From: a secondary endosymbiont of Ctenarytaina eucalypti
Lineage (GTDB): Bacteria; Pseudomonadota; Gammaproteobacteria; Enterobacterales; Enterobacteriaceae
Direction: 5' to 3'
DNA: 64,000 bases
NCBI RefSeq assembly: GCF_000287335.1
Contig: NC_018419.1
Coordinates: 682,001 to 746,000, forward strand
Shown: positions 24,069 through 35,075 of the stretch, in pieces
Layout of the letters: each line of letters starts with the position of its first letter
How positions within the stretch are numbered: position 1 is the first letter of the stretch
Program-made: the position numbers and the translations under genes
The notes under the pieces: generated by a model
Databases searched by the model: none
The model's input: only the letters and a program-made list of their open reading frames with translations
Told to the model about the DNA's origin: nothing

Positions 24069-24697
24069 ATGGCGACTAAAAAGCGTTCTGCAAGCTCCAT
24101 CCGCTGGCTACAAGAACACTTCAGCGATAAATATGTTCAGCAGGCAAAAAAAAAAGACTCCGTTCCCGTGCTTGGTTTAAGCTTGATGAAATACAGCAGC
24201 GAGACAACCTGCTGCACCGGGGAATGACCGTAGTGGATCTTGGTGCAGCGCCCGGCAGTTGGTCGCAATACGTCGCTACGAAAATTGGTATCAAGGGATC
24301 TATAATTGCCTGCGATATCCTACCGATTGCTCCTATCCCAGGAGTAGAAGTTGTATCCGGGGATTTTCGCAGCCCCCTTGTGCTGCAGGCTCTAATTGAG
24401 CGCGTAGGCGAGAGGAAGGTAGAGGTAGTGCTGTCCGACATGTCGCCCAACATGAGCGGTAAGCCGTTGGTCGACATTCCCGCATCTATGTATCTCGTAG
24501 AGCTGGCGCTCGATATGTGCCGAGATGTGCTGGCTCCGGGTGGGAGTTTTCTGGTCAAGGTCTTTCAGGGGGAGGGTTTTGATTCCTATTTGCAAGAAAT
24601 ACGCTCCCTTTTTGCGAAAGTAAAAATCCGTAAGCCAGACGCATCTCGGGGGCGGGCTCGCGAAGTGTACATTGTAGCGACAGGGCGCAAAATATAG
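24069..24697 (+). CDS. rlmE: 23S rRNA Um2552 methyltransferase RlmE, frame broken in a run of ten A
   Basis: RlmE (FtsJ/RrmJ) methylates U2552 in the A loop of 23S rRNA. The first part, [18 protein letters not shown], and the rest from about 24157 ([14 protein letters not shown], then [48 protein letters not shown]) both match E. coli closely, including the SAM-binding loop and the Lys-Asp-Lys catalytic residues. They lie in different frames, joined at the A run 24146-24155. One extra A would restore 209 residues, exactly the E. coli length. All else is intact, so this may be a live gene rescued by polymerase slippage, a very recent pseudogene, or a base-calling error. Confidence 0.85.
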
Positions 24698-24743
24698 TAT
24701 CCTTCGCTAATTGTTAAGACCGTTGTAATATGAGGTTAATTCC

Positions 24744-26693
24744 TTGAGTGATATGGTGAAGAACCTGATTCTCTGGCTAGTTATCGCAGTTGTTTTGATG
24801 TCGGTATTCCAGAGCTTCGGGCCCAACGAGTCTAATAGACGTAAAGTAGATTACTCTACCTTTATGTCTGAATTAAATCAGGATCAGGTTAAAGAAGCTC
24901 GCATTAACGGTCGTGAAATCACTGTTTCTAAAAAAGACAATAATCGCTACACGACCTATATTCCGGTCAACGACCCAAAACTGCTTGATATCCTTTTAAC
25001 TAAAAACGTTAAAGTCGTGGGCGAGCCACCAGAAGAACCCAGTCTACTAACGTCTATCTTTATCTCCTGGTTTCCAATGCTATTGCTGATCGGAGTCTGG
25101 ATTTTCTTTATGCGTCAAATGCAAGGCGGCGGCGGTAAAGGCGTAATGTCGTTTGGTAAGAGCAAAGCCAGAATGCTGACCGAAGACCAAATCAAAACCA
25201 CCTTCGCCGATGTTGCAGGATGTGATGAAGCGAAAGAAGAAGTCAGCGAGTTAGTAGATTATCTTCGCGAGCCGAGCCGGTTTCAAAAGCTAGGCGGAAA
25301 GATTCCTAAAGGTGTGCTGATGGTAGGGCCACCTGGGACTGGTAAAACGCTCTTAGCGAAAGCTATTGCGGGGGAAGCCAAAGTCCCCTTCTTTACCATT
25401 TCTGGTTCTGACTTTGTAGAAATGTTCGTGGGTGTAGGCGCCTCTCGCGTGCGCGATATGTTTGAGCAGGCGAAAAAATCGGCGCCGTGCATCATTTTTA
25501 TTGATGAAATCGACGCCGTCGGACGTCAGCGTGGCGCTGGCCTAGGTGGGGGTCACGACGAGCGTGAGCAGACCCTGAACCAAATGCTGGTGGAAATGGA
25601 CGGCTTTGAAGGAAATGAAGGCATTATCGTTATAGCCGCAACCAATCGCCCCGATGTGTTAGACCCAGCCCTGCTGAGGCCCGGCCGTTTCGACCGCCAG
25701 GTAGTAGTAGGCCTCCCCGATGTGCGAGGACGTGAACAGATTCTAAAAGTTCACATGCGACGCGTCCCTCTGGCCCCTGACATGGATGCATCGATCATTG
25801 CACGTGGTACGCCCGGATTTTCTGGAGCCGATTTGGCCAATCTGGTGAATGAGGCTGCATTGTTCGCTGCGCGCGGCATCAAGCGTGTAGTATCTATGGT
25901 CGAATTCGAGAAAGCCAAGGACAAGATCATGATGGGCGCCGAACGCCGCTCGATGGTGATGACCGAAGCGCAGAAAGAGTCCACCGCTTACCACGAAGCC
26001 GGTCATGCAATCGTCGGCCGCTTAATGCCGGAGCATGATCCTGTACACAAGGTGACAATTATACCACGAGGAAGAGCCTTAGGAGTAACTTTTTTCCTTC
26101 CGGAAGAAGATGCTATCAGCGCCAGTCGCCAAAAGCTTGAAAGCCAAATCTCCACCCTTTACGGTGGCCGGATAGCGGAGGAGATTGTTTACGGGCCGGA
26201 AAAAGTATCTACCGGAGCCTCAAATGATATTAAAGTAGCGACCTCTATTGCCCGAAACATGGTAACCCTATGGGGCTTCTCAGAAAAACTAGGCCCTCTG
26301 CTATATGCAGAAGAAGAGAGCGAAGTATTTCTCGGTCGCGCGATGGCTAAGGCAAAGCATATGTCTGATGAAACGGCGCGTATTATCGATCAGGAAGTGA
26401 AGTTACTCATTGAAAAAAATCATATCCGCGCTCGCAATCTGCTAATTGACAATATGGATATTCTTCATGCCATGAAGGATGCGCTGATGAAATATGAAAC
26501 AATCGATGCGCCGCAGATAGATGATCTGATGGGACGAAAGCCTTCCGTTCGACCGCCAGCAGGGTGGGACGATACCATCGCTAGTAATGGCAGCGATGAT
26601 AGCACGCCGCGCTCTCCAACACCGATGGATGAACCGCCTCACACGCCTAACCCCAGCAATACGATACCAGAACAATATGGCAATAGCTCATGA
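24744..26693 (+). CDS. ftsH: ATP-dependent zinc metalloprotease FtsH
   Basis: Membrane-bound AAA+ protease that removes damaged membrane proteins and controls LpxC and thus LPS levels in E. coli. The frame starts at TTG 24744 ([16 protein letters not shown]), as in E. coli, with TGAGG eight bases upstream. Two membrane segments flank a periplasmic domain; then Walker A GPPGTGKT, Walker B IIFIDEID, the second region of homology [18 protein letters not shown] and the zinc site HEAGH are all present. The product has 649 residues. Its stop overlaps the folP start by four bases. Its regulators hflK and hflC are also kept. Confidence 0.97.
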   Translation: MSDMVKNLILWLVIAVVLMSVFQSFGPNESNRRKVDYSTFMSELNQDQVKEARINGREITVSKKDNNRYTTYIPVNDPKLLDILLTKNVKVVGEPPEEPSLLTSIFISWFPMLLLIGVWIFFMRQMQGGGGKGVMSFGKSKARMLTEDQIKTTFADVAGCDEAKEEVSELVDYLREPSRFQKLGGKIPKGVLMVGPPGTGKTLLAKAIAGEAKVPFFTISGSDFVEMFVGVGASRVRDMFEQAKKSAPCIIFIDEIDAVGRQRGAGLGGGHDEREQTLNQMLVEMDGFEGNEGIIVIAATNRPDVLDPALLRPGRFDRQVVVGLPDVRGREQILKVHMRRVPLAPDMDASIIARGTPGFSGADLANLVNEAALFAARGIKRVVSMVEFEKAKDKIMMGAERRSMVMTEAQKESTAYHEAGHAIVGRLMPEHDPVHKVTIIPRGRALGVTFFLPEEDAISASRQKLESQISTLYGGRIAEEIVYGPEKVSTGASNDIKVATSIARNMVTLWGFSEKLGPLLYAEEESEVFLGRAMAKAKHMSDETARIIDQEVKLLIEKNHIRARNLLIDNMDILHAMKDALMKYETIDAPQIDDLMGRKPSVRPPAGWDDTIASNGSDDSTPRSPTPMDEPPHTPNPSNTIPEQYGNSS

Positions 26694-27589
26694 CCCCTTT
26701 ACGTATCGGCAGGAAAGCTTGTAAATCACAAGGACTCGTCGTTAAGCAACTAATAGCTCGAGAACGCACTCTTTGCCTTTCAGTACCACGCGTTATGGGG
26801 ATCCTTAACGTAACGCCAGACTCATTCTCCGACGGTGGGCGCTACCAATCTTTAGGGGCTGCTATCGACTACGCCGCGGCGATGCTAAATGCCGGCGCAG
26901 CTATTATCGATATAGGTGGTGAATCCTCCCGCCCAGGGGCGGAGACAGTGGGCGAACAAGAAGAGGCCGCCCGCGTAGTGCCAGTAGTGGAAGCGATAGC
27001 GGAGCGCCTCGACACCTTTATTTCAGTAAATACTTCTAAGGCCTTGGTTATACGCGAAAGCACAATAGCTGGTGCACATTTGATTAATGATGTCCGTTCG
27101 CTTAGCGAACCTGGCGCTTTAGTCGAAGCTGCCGCCAGCCAGTTACCCGTCTGTCTGATGCACATGCAGGGCAATCCACGCACCATGCAGCAAGCGCCTT
27201 ACTATAAGGATGTCCTAGGGGAGGTAGAGACGTACTTTCTCGAACAAATACATCGCTGTGAGGCAGCCGGCATTATCAAAAATCGTCTGTTACTCGACCC
27301 CGGATTCGGCTTCGGAAAAACGTTAGAACATAATTATCAATTACTAGCTAGGCTAGGGCATTTCCAGCATCTTGGCCAACCCCTGCTAGTCGGGATGTCG
27401 AGAAAATCAATGATCGGTCAGCTGTCAGATCTGCCGCCAGACCATCGGGTTGCGGGAAGCGTTGCTTGTGCAGTAATCGCTGCGCTGCAGGGGGCGAAAA
27501 TTATCCGGGTGCATGACGTTAAGCAAACCGTTGAAGCAATCTGCATAGTGGAAGCTACGCTTGCAGCTAAGGAAAGATTTTTTCAATGA
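26690..27589 (+). CDS. folP: Dihydropteroate synthase (one conserved Asp replaced by Asn)
   Basis: Condenses pABA with dihydropterin pyrophosphate in folate synthesis. The TIM-barrel motifs [64 protein letters not shown] and IIRVHDVK are present. In the strand that reads ISVDTSK in E. coli (Asp96, a pterin-site residue) this protein has ISVNTSK. The usual start near KLFAQ has no ATG, GTG or TTG here (reads [10 protein letters not shown]), so the frame begins 20 or so codons earlier at 26690, overlapping ftsH by four bases. It overlaps glmM by four bases. Activity is likely but not certain. Confidence 0.9.
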   Translation: MTPLRIGRKACKSQGLVVKQLIARERTLCLSVPRVMGILNVTPDSFSDGGRYQSLGAAIDYAAAMLNAGAAIIDIGGESSRPGAETVGEQEEAARVVPVVEAIAERLDTFISVNTSKALVIRESTIAGAHLINDVRSLSEPGALVEAAASQLPVCLMHMQGNPRTMQQAPYYKDVLGEVETYFLEQIHRCEAAGIIKNRLLLDPGFGFGKTLEHNYQLLARLGHFQHLGQPLLVGMSRKSMIGQLSDLPPDHRVAGSVACAVIAALQGAKIIRVHDVKQTVEAICIVEATLAAKERFFQ

Positions 27590-28923
27590 GTAAGCGTAAA
27601 TACTTTGGCACCGATGGCATCCGCGGCAAAGTCGGCAATGCCCCTATCACTCCAGATTTTGTCCTTAAGCTAGGATGGGCCGCAGGTAAAGTTCTCGCCC
27701 GCCACGGATCGCGTCAAATTATCATCGGAAAAGATACTCGCATCTCTGGCTATATGCTAGCGTCAGCACTGGAGGCGGGGCTAGCGGCGGCTGGTTCATC
27801 ATCTGCTTTTACCGGTCCGATGCCAACACCAGCTATCGCCTATTTGACCCGCGCCTTTCGCGCTGAGGCTGGTATTGTCATTTCCGCATCCCATAATCCT
27901 TTCGATGAAAATGGTATTAAATTTTTTTCAATCGACGGTACGAAACTGCACGATGAGGTAGAAAAGGAAATCGAGGCGGCATTAGCCAAACCATTAACCT
28001 GCGTCGCATCGTCGAAGTTAGGGAAAGCCAGTCGACTCATCGATGCAGCCGGGCGCTATATAGAGTTTTGCAAAGGTACTTTCCCGAGCGATCTGAGTTT
28101 ACAGGGATTAAAGATAGTCATTGATTGTGCCAACGGCGCAACCTACCATATCGCGCCTACCGTGCTGCGCGAACTAGGCGCGCTGGTGGTACCACTCGGA
28201 TGCCAACCGAACGGTATAAATATCAACCAGCAATGCGGTTCTACCGATGTGCGGCTGCTACAACGCCGGGTACTGGCAGAAAAAGCTGATCTAGGTATCG
28301 CTTATGACGGCGACGGCGATCGGATAATCATGGTGGATCATTTGGGACGAAAAGTGGATGGCGATCAAATCTTGTATGTCATTGCACGAGAAAAATTACG
28401 CCAGGGAAAGTTATCTGGCGGCGTAGTTGGTACGCTAATGAGCAATATGGGCTTAGAGCTTGCGCTTAAGCAACTGGGGGTGCCTTTCGAACGTGCTCGC
28501 GTTGGAGATCGTTATGTGATTGAAAAAATGAAGGAAAAAAATTGGCGTGTTGGCGCAGAAAATTCTGGTCATGTCATCTTACTAGATAAGACTACTACTG
28601 GCGATGGTATTATTGCCGGTCTTCAGGTTTTGTCGGCCATGGTCGGTAATAAGATGCATTTACATCACCTGTGCAGCGACATGCACCTATTGCCACAGGT
28701 TTTAGTCAATGTACGCCTTGCCGGACTTCAGGATCCACTAAAATCGGCGGCGGTAAAAAAAGCCAGCGCCGAGGCGGAGCATCACCTAGCTGGGCACGGG
28801 AGGTTGCTGTTGCGTAAGTCGGGTACCGAGCCTTTGATTCGCGTCATGGTGGAAGGAGATGATGCCAGGAAAATTAGCCGGCTAGCGCAGAATATCGCAG
28901 ATGCCGTGAAAGCCGAGAGCTAG
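27586..28923 (+). CDS. glmM: Phosphoglucosamine mutase
   Basis: Interconverts glucosamine-6-phosphate and glucosamine-1-phosphate, feeding UDP-GlcNAc for peptidoglycan and lipid A. The product has 445 residues, the E. coli length. The phosphoserine loop ISASHNP is near residue 100, the metal-binding DGDGDR at about 240, the sugar-binding GAENSGHV at about 322 and the phosphate-binding [15 protein letters not shown] near the C-terminus. Overlap with folP suggests one transcript ftsH-folP-glmM, as in E. coli. Confidence 0.97.
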   Translation: MSKRKYFGTDGIRGKVGNAPITPDFVLKLGWAAGKVLARHGSRQIIIGKDTRISGYMLASALEAGLAAAGSSSAFTGPMPTPAIAYLTRAFRAEAGIVISASHNPFDENGIKFFSIDGTKLHDEVEKEIEAALAKPLTCVASSKLGKASRLIDAAGRYIEFCKGTFPSDLSLQGLKIVIDCANGATYHIAPTVLRELGALVVPLGCQPNGININQQCGSTDVRLLQRRVLAEKADLGIAYDGDGDRIIMVDHLGRKVDGDQILYVIAREKLRQGKLSGGVVGTLMSNMGLELALKQLGVPFERARVGDRYVIEKMKEKNWRVGAENSGHVILLDKTTTGDGIIAGLQVLSAMVGNKMHLHHLCSDMHLLPQVLVNVRLAGLQDPLKSAAVKKASAEAEHHLAGHGRLLLRKSGTEPLIRVMVEGDDARKISRLAQNIADAVKAES

Positions 28924-29118
28924 TATCAGCAGCTTTTCGGCTTTATATCAATAAAAACCGCTTCTTATTCCTTAAAAAGCACCTAATCGTCCCCATTTCC
29001 TTGCATAAAAAAGACGCTTTAGTTAGTATTGAGCAATACTACAGTCTCAGACGTCAATCGCTGGCTCGAGGGCATAATAGCTTAACGTATATTAAAAAAT
29101 AAAAGGATACTGAAAGTT

Positions 29119-29439
29119 ATGTACTACGCTCTGTTAGTCATATTCCTGTTAGTAGCGATCAGCTTAGTAGCGCTGATTATTCTGCAAAAAGGTAAAGGCG
29201 CTGATATGGTCGCGTCTTTCGGTGCAGCTGCCTCTAGCACGCTTTTCAGTTCAAGTAGAATCGGTAACTTCATGACTCGCATGACAGCCGTGCTGGCGAC
29301 GTTTTTCTTCTTTCTTAGCCTGTTACTGGGGAACCTGAACAACAATAATCCTAAAAAAAATAATTCTTGGGACACCTTGACGAAAACGCAACAGGCGGAT
29401 GGATGCAGCGTCAAAAAAAACGTGATCGACACCCGATAA
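29119..29439 (+). CDS. secG: Protein-export membrane protein SecG
   Basis: Small subunit of the SecYEG translocon. The 106-residue product (E. coli 110) has two membrane segments (about residues 2-20 and 53-71) around the conserved loop LQKGKGADMVASFGAAASSTLFSS (cited in parts), and an Asn-rich C-terminus. It lies between glmM and the leucine tRNA, as in E. coli. An AAAGGA ribosome site precedes the ATG. Confidence 0.95.
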   Translation: MYYALLVIFLLVAISLVALIILQKGKGADMVASFGAAASSTLFSSSRIGNFMTRMTAVLATFFFFLSLLLGNLNNNNPKKNNSWDTLTKTQQADGCSVKKNVIDTR

Positions 29440-29478
29440 GGATACTCCCCAGAAAGTTTTAAAAAATTTTACTAGTCA

Positions 29479-29502
29479 AAAAATAAAAAAATAGACTATA
29501 AC
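29479..29502 (+). promoter_or_regulatory. Possible promoter of tRNA-Leu
   Basis: A TATAAC hexamer at 29497-29502 lies about ten bases before the mature tRNA, behind an A-rich spacer; the upstream hexamer (TAGTCA) is a poor -35 match. Weak evidence; the tRNA could instead be read through from secG. Confidence 0.3.
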
Positions 29503-29512
29503 GATAGCATGA

Positions 29513-29599
29513 GCCGAGGTGGTGGAACTGGTAGACACGCTACCTTGAGGTGGTAGTGCCTAATTAGGCTTGCGGGTTCAAGTCCCGCCCTCGGTACCA
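29513..29599 (+). tRNA. leuU: tRNA-Leu(GAG)
   Basis: 87 bases including an encoded CCA. Acceptor GCCGAGG pairs with CCTCGGT. The anticodon arm CTACC-TTGAGGT-GGTAG carries GAG, the long variable arm TGCCTAATTAGGCT is typical of class II leucine tRNAs, and the T arm reads GCGGGTTCAAGTCCCGC. It is almost identical to E. coli leuU and lies in the same place after secG. It decodes CUC/CUU leucine codons. Confidence 0.97.
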
Positions 29600-29601
29600 G
29601 T

Positions 29602-29626
29602 CCAAAAAAATTCTTGTTTTTTTGGG
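29602..29626 (+). terminator. Terminator after tRNA-Leu
   Basis: Stem CCAAAAAAA / TTTTTTTGG with loop TTCTTG, two bases after the CCA end. AU-rich stem, but with its own T-run. Confidence 0.6.
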
Positions 29627-29857
29627 TTATCAATCTAGCGTTTTAAGCGTTTTCAGCAGCGAGGCATATCAACATAATATCTGCACGACCTTACCCTCCA
29701 ACGCTCGTCGTCGCAAAGACATATCCCATAAAAGCATAGATTTAGAAATATTTTTCAAATATACTACATGTAAGCATTCAGTGTATGATCACGAGTTTTT
29801 AAAGAAAGTCTTCCGGAAGATTTTAAGAGCCGCGTGCCGTTTACAGGGTCTAGGTCA

Positions 29858-29893
29858 CAACAAGCCCCGAAATTTCGGGGCTTGTTGTTCTTT
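29858..29893 (+). terminator. Strong hairpin terminator upstream of the rimP relic
   Basis: Perfect 12-bp stem CAACAAGCCCCG / CGGGGCTTGTTG with loop AAATTT, followed by TTCTTT. The stem is GC-rich in otherwise AT-rich DNA, so it appears conserved. It may end the leuU transcript or a lost tRNA (metY in E. coli), for which I find no trace. Confidence 0.75.
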
Positions 29894-29908
29894 CACTGCA
29901 GTAATACT

Positions 29909-29929
29909 GGGCTAATAAGCCCTTTTTTT
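29909..29929 (+). terminator. Second terminator in the nusA operon leader
   Basis: Stem GGGCT / AGCCC with loop AATA followed directly by seven T. It lies 15 bases after the stronger hairpin and just before the rimP relic, so the two form a tandem terminator or an attenuator in front of nusA-infB. Confidence 0.75.
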
Positions 29930-29956
29930 ATGTCTTTGGGGTGGTAATGTATCTAT

Positions 29957-30375
29957 ATTAAAAAATTGACAGAAATGATCATGAAACTTTTGGAATACCC
30001 AAGCTTTCAGCGCTGCGTATTAATATCGATAGTGACAAGATCATAAACCATGGATGGATGATCTTGTTGTCAAACACCGGCTCAGCGGGGCACTCAACAT
30101 CGACTATACTTTCCCCAAAATGACCTATAGCCTTGCGGTTTTATCACCGAGCCTGTGAATTTTGCCCTCTGTATACTACCGCGCATTTAAAAAGCCAATG
30201 TGCTACAGAATAGCGACATCAGAGTGTTCCTTCGTATCGCAGTGCAACACCACCAGAAATGGCGGTAGTCTTAACCAAGTTGATGCAATGGGATGCTTAC
30301 CCTGCAGGTGAAAGCGAGGATGCACGATTTCACTTAAACAATATCCACAAAATGAACCCGGTACCTGACTTTTAA
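29957..30375 (+). pseudogene. rimP: Decayed ribosome maturation factor gene rimP
   Basis: Lies directly before nusA, the normal rimP place. Starting at 29957 the frame reads IKKLTEMIMKLLE (E. coli EQKLTEMITAPVE), then in another frame SALRINIDSDKIIN (STLRIYIDSEDGIN), NIDYTFPKMTYSLAVLSPSL (answering ITVAYNLEVSSPGL), and finally FHLNNIHKMNPVPDF (ALSNIQKANLVPHF) ending at a stop at 30373-30375. At least two frameshifts and internal stops destroy it. RimP helps assemble the 30S subunit; its loss leaves RbfA as the only such factor visible here. Confidence 0.9.
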
Positions 30376-30396
30376 CGTTTTACTAAGGCAACGAGG

Positions 30397-31884
30397 ATGA
30401 ATAAAGAAATTCTGGCTGTTGTTGAAGCAGTGTCCAACGAGAAAGCCGTCCCTCGGGAAAAAATTTTTGAGGCGCTAGAGACAGCACTGTCTACGGCAAC
30501 GAAAAAAAAATACGCACAAGACATCGAAGTACGCGTCAGCATCGACCGTAAGTCGGGGGATTTTGATACTTTCCGCCGTTGGCTCATCGTGGGCAGCGTC
30601 ACCCAGCCTACCCGGGAAATTACCTTAGAAGCAGCGAAGTTTGACGCCCCTGAGTCGAAGCTGGGAGGGTACATAGAGGATGAAATTAAATCGGTAGTAT
30701 TTGATCGTATTACCACCCAAACCGCAAAGCAAGTAATCGTTCAGAAAGTACGTGAAGCCGAGCGCGCCATGGTGGTCGAGCAGTTCCGCAGTCATGAGGG
30801 TGAAATCGTAACAGGCATAGTAAAAAAAGTTAACCGGGAAAGCATTAGTCTAGATTTAGGAAGTAATGCCGAAGCATTGATCGGTCGAGAGGAGATGCTC
30901 CCACGAGAAAATTTTCGACCTGGAGATCGTATTCGCGGCGTCTTATATTCTGTGCGGCCGGAAGCACGTGGTGCGCAATTGTTTGTCAGCCGATCTCGAC
31001 CAGAAATGCTTGCAGAGTTATTCCGTATTGAAGTACCGGAAATCGGCGAGGATGTCATTGAAATCAAGGCCGCCGCTCGTGATCCTGGGTCTCGGGCGAA
31101 ACTTGCCGTAAAAACTAACGACAAGCGCATTGATCCGGTCGGCGCCTGCGTTGGCATGCGCGGTGCGCGGGTCCAAGCGGTCTCTAGTGAATTGGGTGGT
31201 GAGCGTATAGATATCGTTCTCTGGGATGACAACCCAGCTCAGTTCGTTATTAACGCCATGGCTCCTGCTGATGTCGCCTCTATCGTGGTAGATGAGGACA
31301 CGCACACGATGGATATTGCTGTAGAATCGGGAAATCTTGCCCAGGCTATCGGCCGAAACGGGCAAAATGTCCGGCTCGCTTCTCAACTGAGCGGTTGGGA
31401 GCTAAACGTAATGACAGTGGAGGCTCTTCAGGAAAAACATCAAGCTGAAGCCCATGCAGCCATCAATATATTTACCCGAAATATGGTTATCGATGAAGCA
31501 TTGGCTACGGTATTAGTAGAAGCAGGCTTTTCAACCCTGGAAGAACTCGCTTACGTACCTATAAACGAACTACTAGCAATTGAAGTGCTCGATAAAAAAA
31601 CGGTGATAGGACTGCGCGAACAGGCAAAGCATGCATTAACCACGATTGCCTTATCAGAGAACGAACATCGCGGTACGGGTGTGCCAGATAAAGACCTGCT
31701 GAGTTTACCTGCACTTGAGCTCGACATGGCATTCAAACTAGCGGCGAATGGTATTTGTACGCTGGAAGATCTTGCCGAACAGGGTGTCGACGACCTGTCA
31801 AATATTGAAGGGCTCAGTAGTAAAAAAGCTGGCGTGCTGATTATGGCTGCGCGTAATATTTGCTGGTTTGGCGACAACACGTAA
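30397..31884 (+). CDS. nusA: Transcription termination/antitermination factor NusA
   Basis: RNA polymerase elongation factor. The product has 495 residues, the E. coli length. An N-terminal polymerase-binding domain is followed by S1 ([22 protein letters not shown]), two KH domains ([21 protein letters not shown] and [22 protein letters not shown]) and two acidic C-terminal repeats that bind the alpha subunit and lambda N. It contains an in-frame run of nine A at about 30503. A 22-base gap precedes infB, so the nusA-infB-rbfA-truB operon is intact, apart from rimP. Confidence 0.97.
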   Translation: MNKEILAVVEAVSNEKAVPREKIFEALETALSTATKKKYAQDIEVRVSIDRKSGDFDTFRRWLIVGSVTQPTREITLEAAKFDAPESKLGGYIEDEIKSVVFDRITTQTAKQVIVQKVREAERAMVVEQFRSHEGEIVTGIVKKVNRESISLDLGSNAEALIGREEMLPRENFRPGDRIRGVLYSVRPEARGAQLFVSRSRPEMLAELFRIEVPEIGEDVIEIKAAARDPGSRAKLAVKTNDKRIDPVGACVGMRGARVQAVSSELGGERIDIVLWDDNPAQFVINAMAPADVASIVVDEDTHTMDIAVESGNLAQAIGRNGQNVRLASQLSGWELNVMTVEALQEKHQAEAHAAINIFTRNMVIDEALATVLVEAGFSTLEELAYVPINELLAIEVLDKKTVIGLREQAKHALTTIALSENEHRGTGVPDKDLLSLPALELDMAFKLAANGICTLEDLAEQGVDDLSNIEGLSSKKAGVLIMAARNICWFGDNT

Positions 31885-31906
31885 TAAGTAGCAGGAAAGG
31901 AACAGC

Positions 31907-34594
31907 ATGACAGATGTAACCGTAAAATCGCTCGCCGAAGAAATCCAAACTCCAGTTGAACGCCTGGTACAGCAATTTTCTGATGCCGGCATCCATAAAA
32001 CCGCAGTGAGTGTCGTAACTCAGAAAGAAAAAGAAACTTTACTGGAGCACCTAAATCAGGAACGCGGCCCCGCGCCTAATAAACTAACTTTACAGCGTAA
32101 AACGCGCAGTACCTTAAACATTCCGAGCTCTGGCGGTAAAAGTAAGTCAGTAAAAATCGAAATCCGAAAGAAGCGCACCTATGTACGACGCGATCTGCAT
32201 ACGCAACAAGAACAGCCTAAATCGGAGGCGTTCGCTCAGCAACAGGGTCAGCATGTAGCCGATGAGATAGAAAAACGTAAGGCCACAGAAAAAGAAAAAT
32301 ATACAGTTACAGAGAAGGCGAAACGTGCTTCCGCTACCTCAGAGAAACATCTTTCAGCAACAAATCATCAATTTATTAACCCTCAAACACATACCGTGAC
32401 TAAAGCATCTCCGGCAGCTGAAAAAGCTCGTCGTGAGGCTGAAGTGACGGAGCTAAGACGCAAAGCAGAAGAAAGCATGCGGCGCAAGGTTGAAGAAAAA
32501 GCTCGTCTGATCGCAGAAGACGTGCGCCGCATGGCCGAAGAACACGGCGGTACTTGGGATAATGTGCCTGAGCTAGCTGAAGAAGACGCCACCGATTACC
32601 ACGTGACAACTTCTCATCACGCGCGAGAAGCTGAAGATGAAAACGATCGCAAAGTAGAAGGCGATCGTCGTAGCCATCCACGTAGCGGCAAGGCTATCAA
32701 ACAGAAGAAGACCAGCCGCTTGTCCGAATCAAAGGCTGATCGCGAAGAAGCGCGTGCAGTGGGTCGTAGCAGCAAGGGAAAGCGTAAACTCAGCACCTTG
32801 ATGCAAGGCTTTAACAAACCAGCTCAGGCGGTGAATCGTGCTGTAATCATCGGCGAAACCATTACCGTGGCAGACTTGGCCAATAAAATGGCCGTGAAAG
32901 GATCGCACGTTATCAAAGTAATGATGAAGCTAGGCGCTATGGCGACCATTAATCAAGTGATCGATCAGGAAACTGCACAGCTCTTAGCCGAAGACATGGG
33001 TCATAAAGTCATTTTACGCCGTGAAAATGAGCTAGAAGAATCTATTATGTCCGACCGTAACACCGGCATCCGGGCTTCTGCGGAATCGCGTGCGCCAGTC
33101 GTAACAATCATGGGCCATGTCGATCACGGCAAGACTTCGCTCTTGGACTATATCCGCTCCACCAAAGTAAGCTCAGGAGAGGCTGGAGGTATTACACAAC
33201 ATATCGGAGCCTATCATGTCGCAGCCGGCAACAGCATGATCACCTTCCTTGACACACCTGGACATGCGGCTTTTACCGCAATGCGCGCCCGAGGTGCCCA
33301 AGCAACAGATATCGTTATACTGGTAGTGGCTTCCGATGATGGAGTAATGCCGCAAACTATTGAAGCCATCCAGCATGCAAAAGCGGCCAAAGTACCAATA
33401 GTAGTTGCGGTTAACAAAATCGATAAATCAGAAGCAGAGCCAGAGCGAGTTAAGAAAGAACTAACCCAACATGGAGTCATTCCCGAAGAATGGGGTGGTG
33501 AAAGCCAGTTTGTGCATATTTCTGCAAAATCCGGCGAGGGCATTGATGATCTGCTAACTGCCATCTTGCTTCAAGCGGAAGTACTAGAGCTCAAGGCAAT
33601 TCGCAATGGTATGGCCAGTGGTGTGGTCATCGAATCCTCGCTGGATAAAGGCCGTGGCCCGGTCGCAACCGTGCTCGTGCGTGAAGGCACTCTTCATAGG
33701 GGGGATGTTGTACTATGCGGTTTTGAGTACGGTCGCGTGCGAGGTATGCAAGATCAAGTATGTCGTGATGTTGCGTTCGCTGGGCCATCGATTCCAGTCG
33801 AGATCCTCGGTCTTTCCGGGGTTCCCGAAGCTGGTGATACAGTGACGGTAGTGCGTGACGAGAAGAAAGCGCGTGAAGTAGCGCTATATCGCCAAGGTAA
33901 ATTCCGCGATGTCAAGCTGGCGCGCCAACAGAAGTCCAAGCTAGAAAACATGTTTACCAGCATGAACGAAGATGCAGTGTCCGAGCTGAACATTGTTCTG
34001 AAGTCTGACGTGCAGGGCTCCGCCGAAGCCATTAGTGACGCACTAGAGAATTTGTCTACTAACGAGGTGAAGGTAAGGATTGTCGGCTCCGGCGTAGGAG
34101 GTATTACCGAAACAGATGCGACACTCGCTGCGGCTTCTAACGCCATAGTGATAGGCTTTAACGTTAGAGCCGAGTCATCGGCTCGACGCCTCATAGAGGC
34201 GGAAAATCTAGATCTTCGCTATTACTCAGTTATCTATCACTTGCTTGATGAAGTCAAACAAGCGATGAGTGGCATGCTGTCGCCAGAATACAAGCAAGAA
34301 ATTATTGGTCTGGCAGAAGTACGTAATGTGTTTCGTTCACCTAAATTCGGAGATATCGCCGGCTGCATGGTCACGGAAGGCATAGTAAAGCGTCACAACA
34401 AAATCCGCATACTGCGTGAAAACATCGTAATCTACGAAGGTGAACTCGAGTCGCTACGACGCTTCAAAGAAGACGTCAACGACGTGCGTAACGGGATAGA
34501 ATGCGGAATCGGCATAAAAAACTATAACGATATTCGCTCAGGCGACATGATTGAAGTCTTTGAAACCATAGAAATTCAACGTGTAATTAGCTGA
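31907..34594 (+). CDS. infB: Translation initiation factor IF-2
   Basis: GTPase that brings fMet-tRNA to the 30S subunit. The product has 895 residues (E. coli 890). The N-terminal IF2N domain ([19 protein letters not shown]) is followed by a long charged linker rich in Glu, Lys and Ala. A second N domain ([20 protein letters not shown]) comes next. The G domain carries [19 protein letters not shown] and NKIDK. Domains II to IV run to the end with [18 protein letters not shown] and [15 protein letters not shown]. It is intact throughout. Confidence 0.98.
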   Translation: MTDVTVKSLAEEIQTPVERLVQQFSDAGIHKTAVSVVTQKEKETLLEHLNQERGPAPNKLTLQRKTRSTLNIPSSGGKSKSVKIEIRKKRTYVRRDLHTQQEQPKSEAFAQQQGQHVADEIEKRKATEKEKYTVTEKAKRASATSEKHLSATNHQFINPQTHTVTKASPAAEKARREAEVTELRRKAEESMRRKVEEKARLIAEDVRRMAEEHGGTWDNVPELAEEDATDYHVTTSHHAREAEDENDRKVEGDRRSHPRSGKAIKQKKTSRLSESKADREEARAVGRSSKGKRKLSTLMQGFNKPAQAVNRAVIIGETITVADLANKMAVKGSHVIKVMMKLGAMATINQVIDQETAQLLAEDMGHKVILRRENELEESIMSDRNTGIRASAESRAPVVTIMGHVDHGKTSLLDYIRSTKVSSGEAGGITQHIGAYHVAAGNSMITFLDTPGHAAFTAMRARGAQATDIVILVVASDDGVMPQTIEAIQHAKAAKVPIVVAVNKIDKSEAEPERVKKELTQHGVIPEEWGGESQFVHISAKSGEGIDDLLTAILLQAEVLELKAIRNGMASGVVIESSLDKGRGPVATVLVREGTLHRGDVVLCGFEYGRVRGMQDQVCRDVAFAGPSIPVEILGLSGVPEAGDTVTVVRDEKKAREVALYRQGKFRDVKLARQQKSKLENMFTSMNEDAVSELNIVLKSDVQGSAEAISDALENLSTNEVKVRIVGSGVGGITETDATLAAASNAIVIGFNVRAESSARRLIEAENLDLRYYSVIYHLLDEVKQAMSGMLSPEYKQEIIGLAEVRNVFRSPKFGDIAGCMVTEGIVKRHNKIRILRENIVIYEGELESLRRFKEDVNDVRNGIECGIGIKNYNDIRSGDMIEVFETIEIQRVIS

Positions 34595-34661
34595 CATCGG
34601 GTTATCAGAAATTTCAGATCATAAAGTTAACACCTTCTGTTGTTTATCTAGAGAATGTGCA

Positions 34662-35060
34662 ATGGCAAAAGAATATACTCGTACGCAACGTATCTCTCAG
34701 GAGATGCAAAAAGAAATCGCTATTATTCTTCAGCGAAAAATAACAGACCCTCGCCTGGCGATGGTGACAATATCTGGAGTAAAGGTCTCGCGTGATCTGG
34801 CGTATGCCAAAGTATTTGTCACTTTTTTGGATGAGAGCAAACCTGATCAGATGAAAAACGGCGTCCAGACTCTGCAGAATGCAGCAAGATTTATTCGTAG
34901 CCTGTTAGGTAAAGTTGCAAATAGGCGTGTGGTGCCGGAGCTAACGTTCGCTTATGATAATTCGCTAGCAACAGGCATGAGCATTTCTAAATTGGTCAGT
35001 CAGACGGTACAAAATGACCGACTGCGCTACAGCAGGAACACATCAGTAGAAAAAATTTGA
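34662..35060 (+). CDS. rbfA: 30S ribosome-binding factor RbfA
   Basis: Cold-inducible factor for maturation of the 5' end of 16S rRNA. The product has 132 residues (E. coli 133), a KH-like fold with [18 protein letters not shown] at the N-terminus, [20 protein letters not shown], and [15 protein letters not shown]. It lies between infB (67 bases) and truB (15 bases), as usual. With rimP decayed it is the surviving small-subunit assembly factor of this operon. Confidence 0.96.
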   Translation: MAKEYTRTQRISQEMQKEIAIILQRKITDPRLAMVTISGVKVSRDLAYAKVFVTFLDESKPDQMKNGVQTLQNAARFIRSLLGKVANRRVVPELTFAYDNSLATGMSISKLVSQTVQNDRLRYSRNTSVEKI

Positions 35061-35075
35061 GGATAAGAAAGACTA

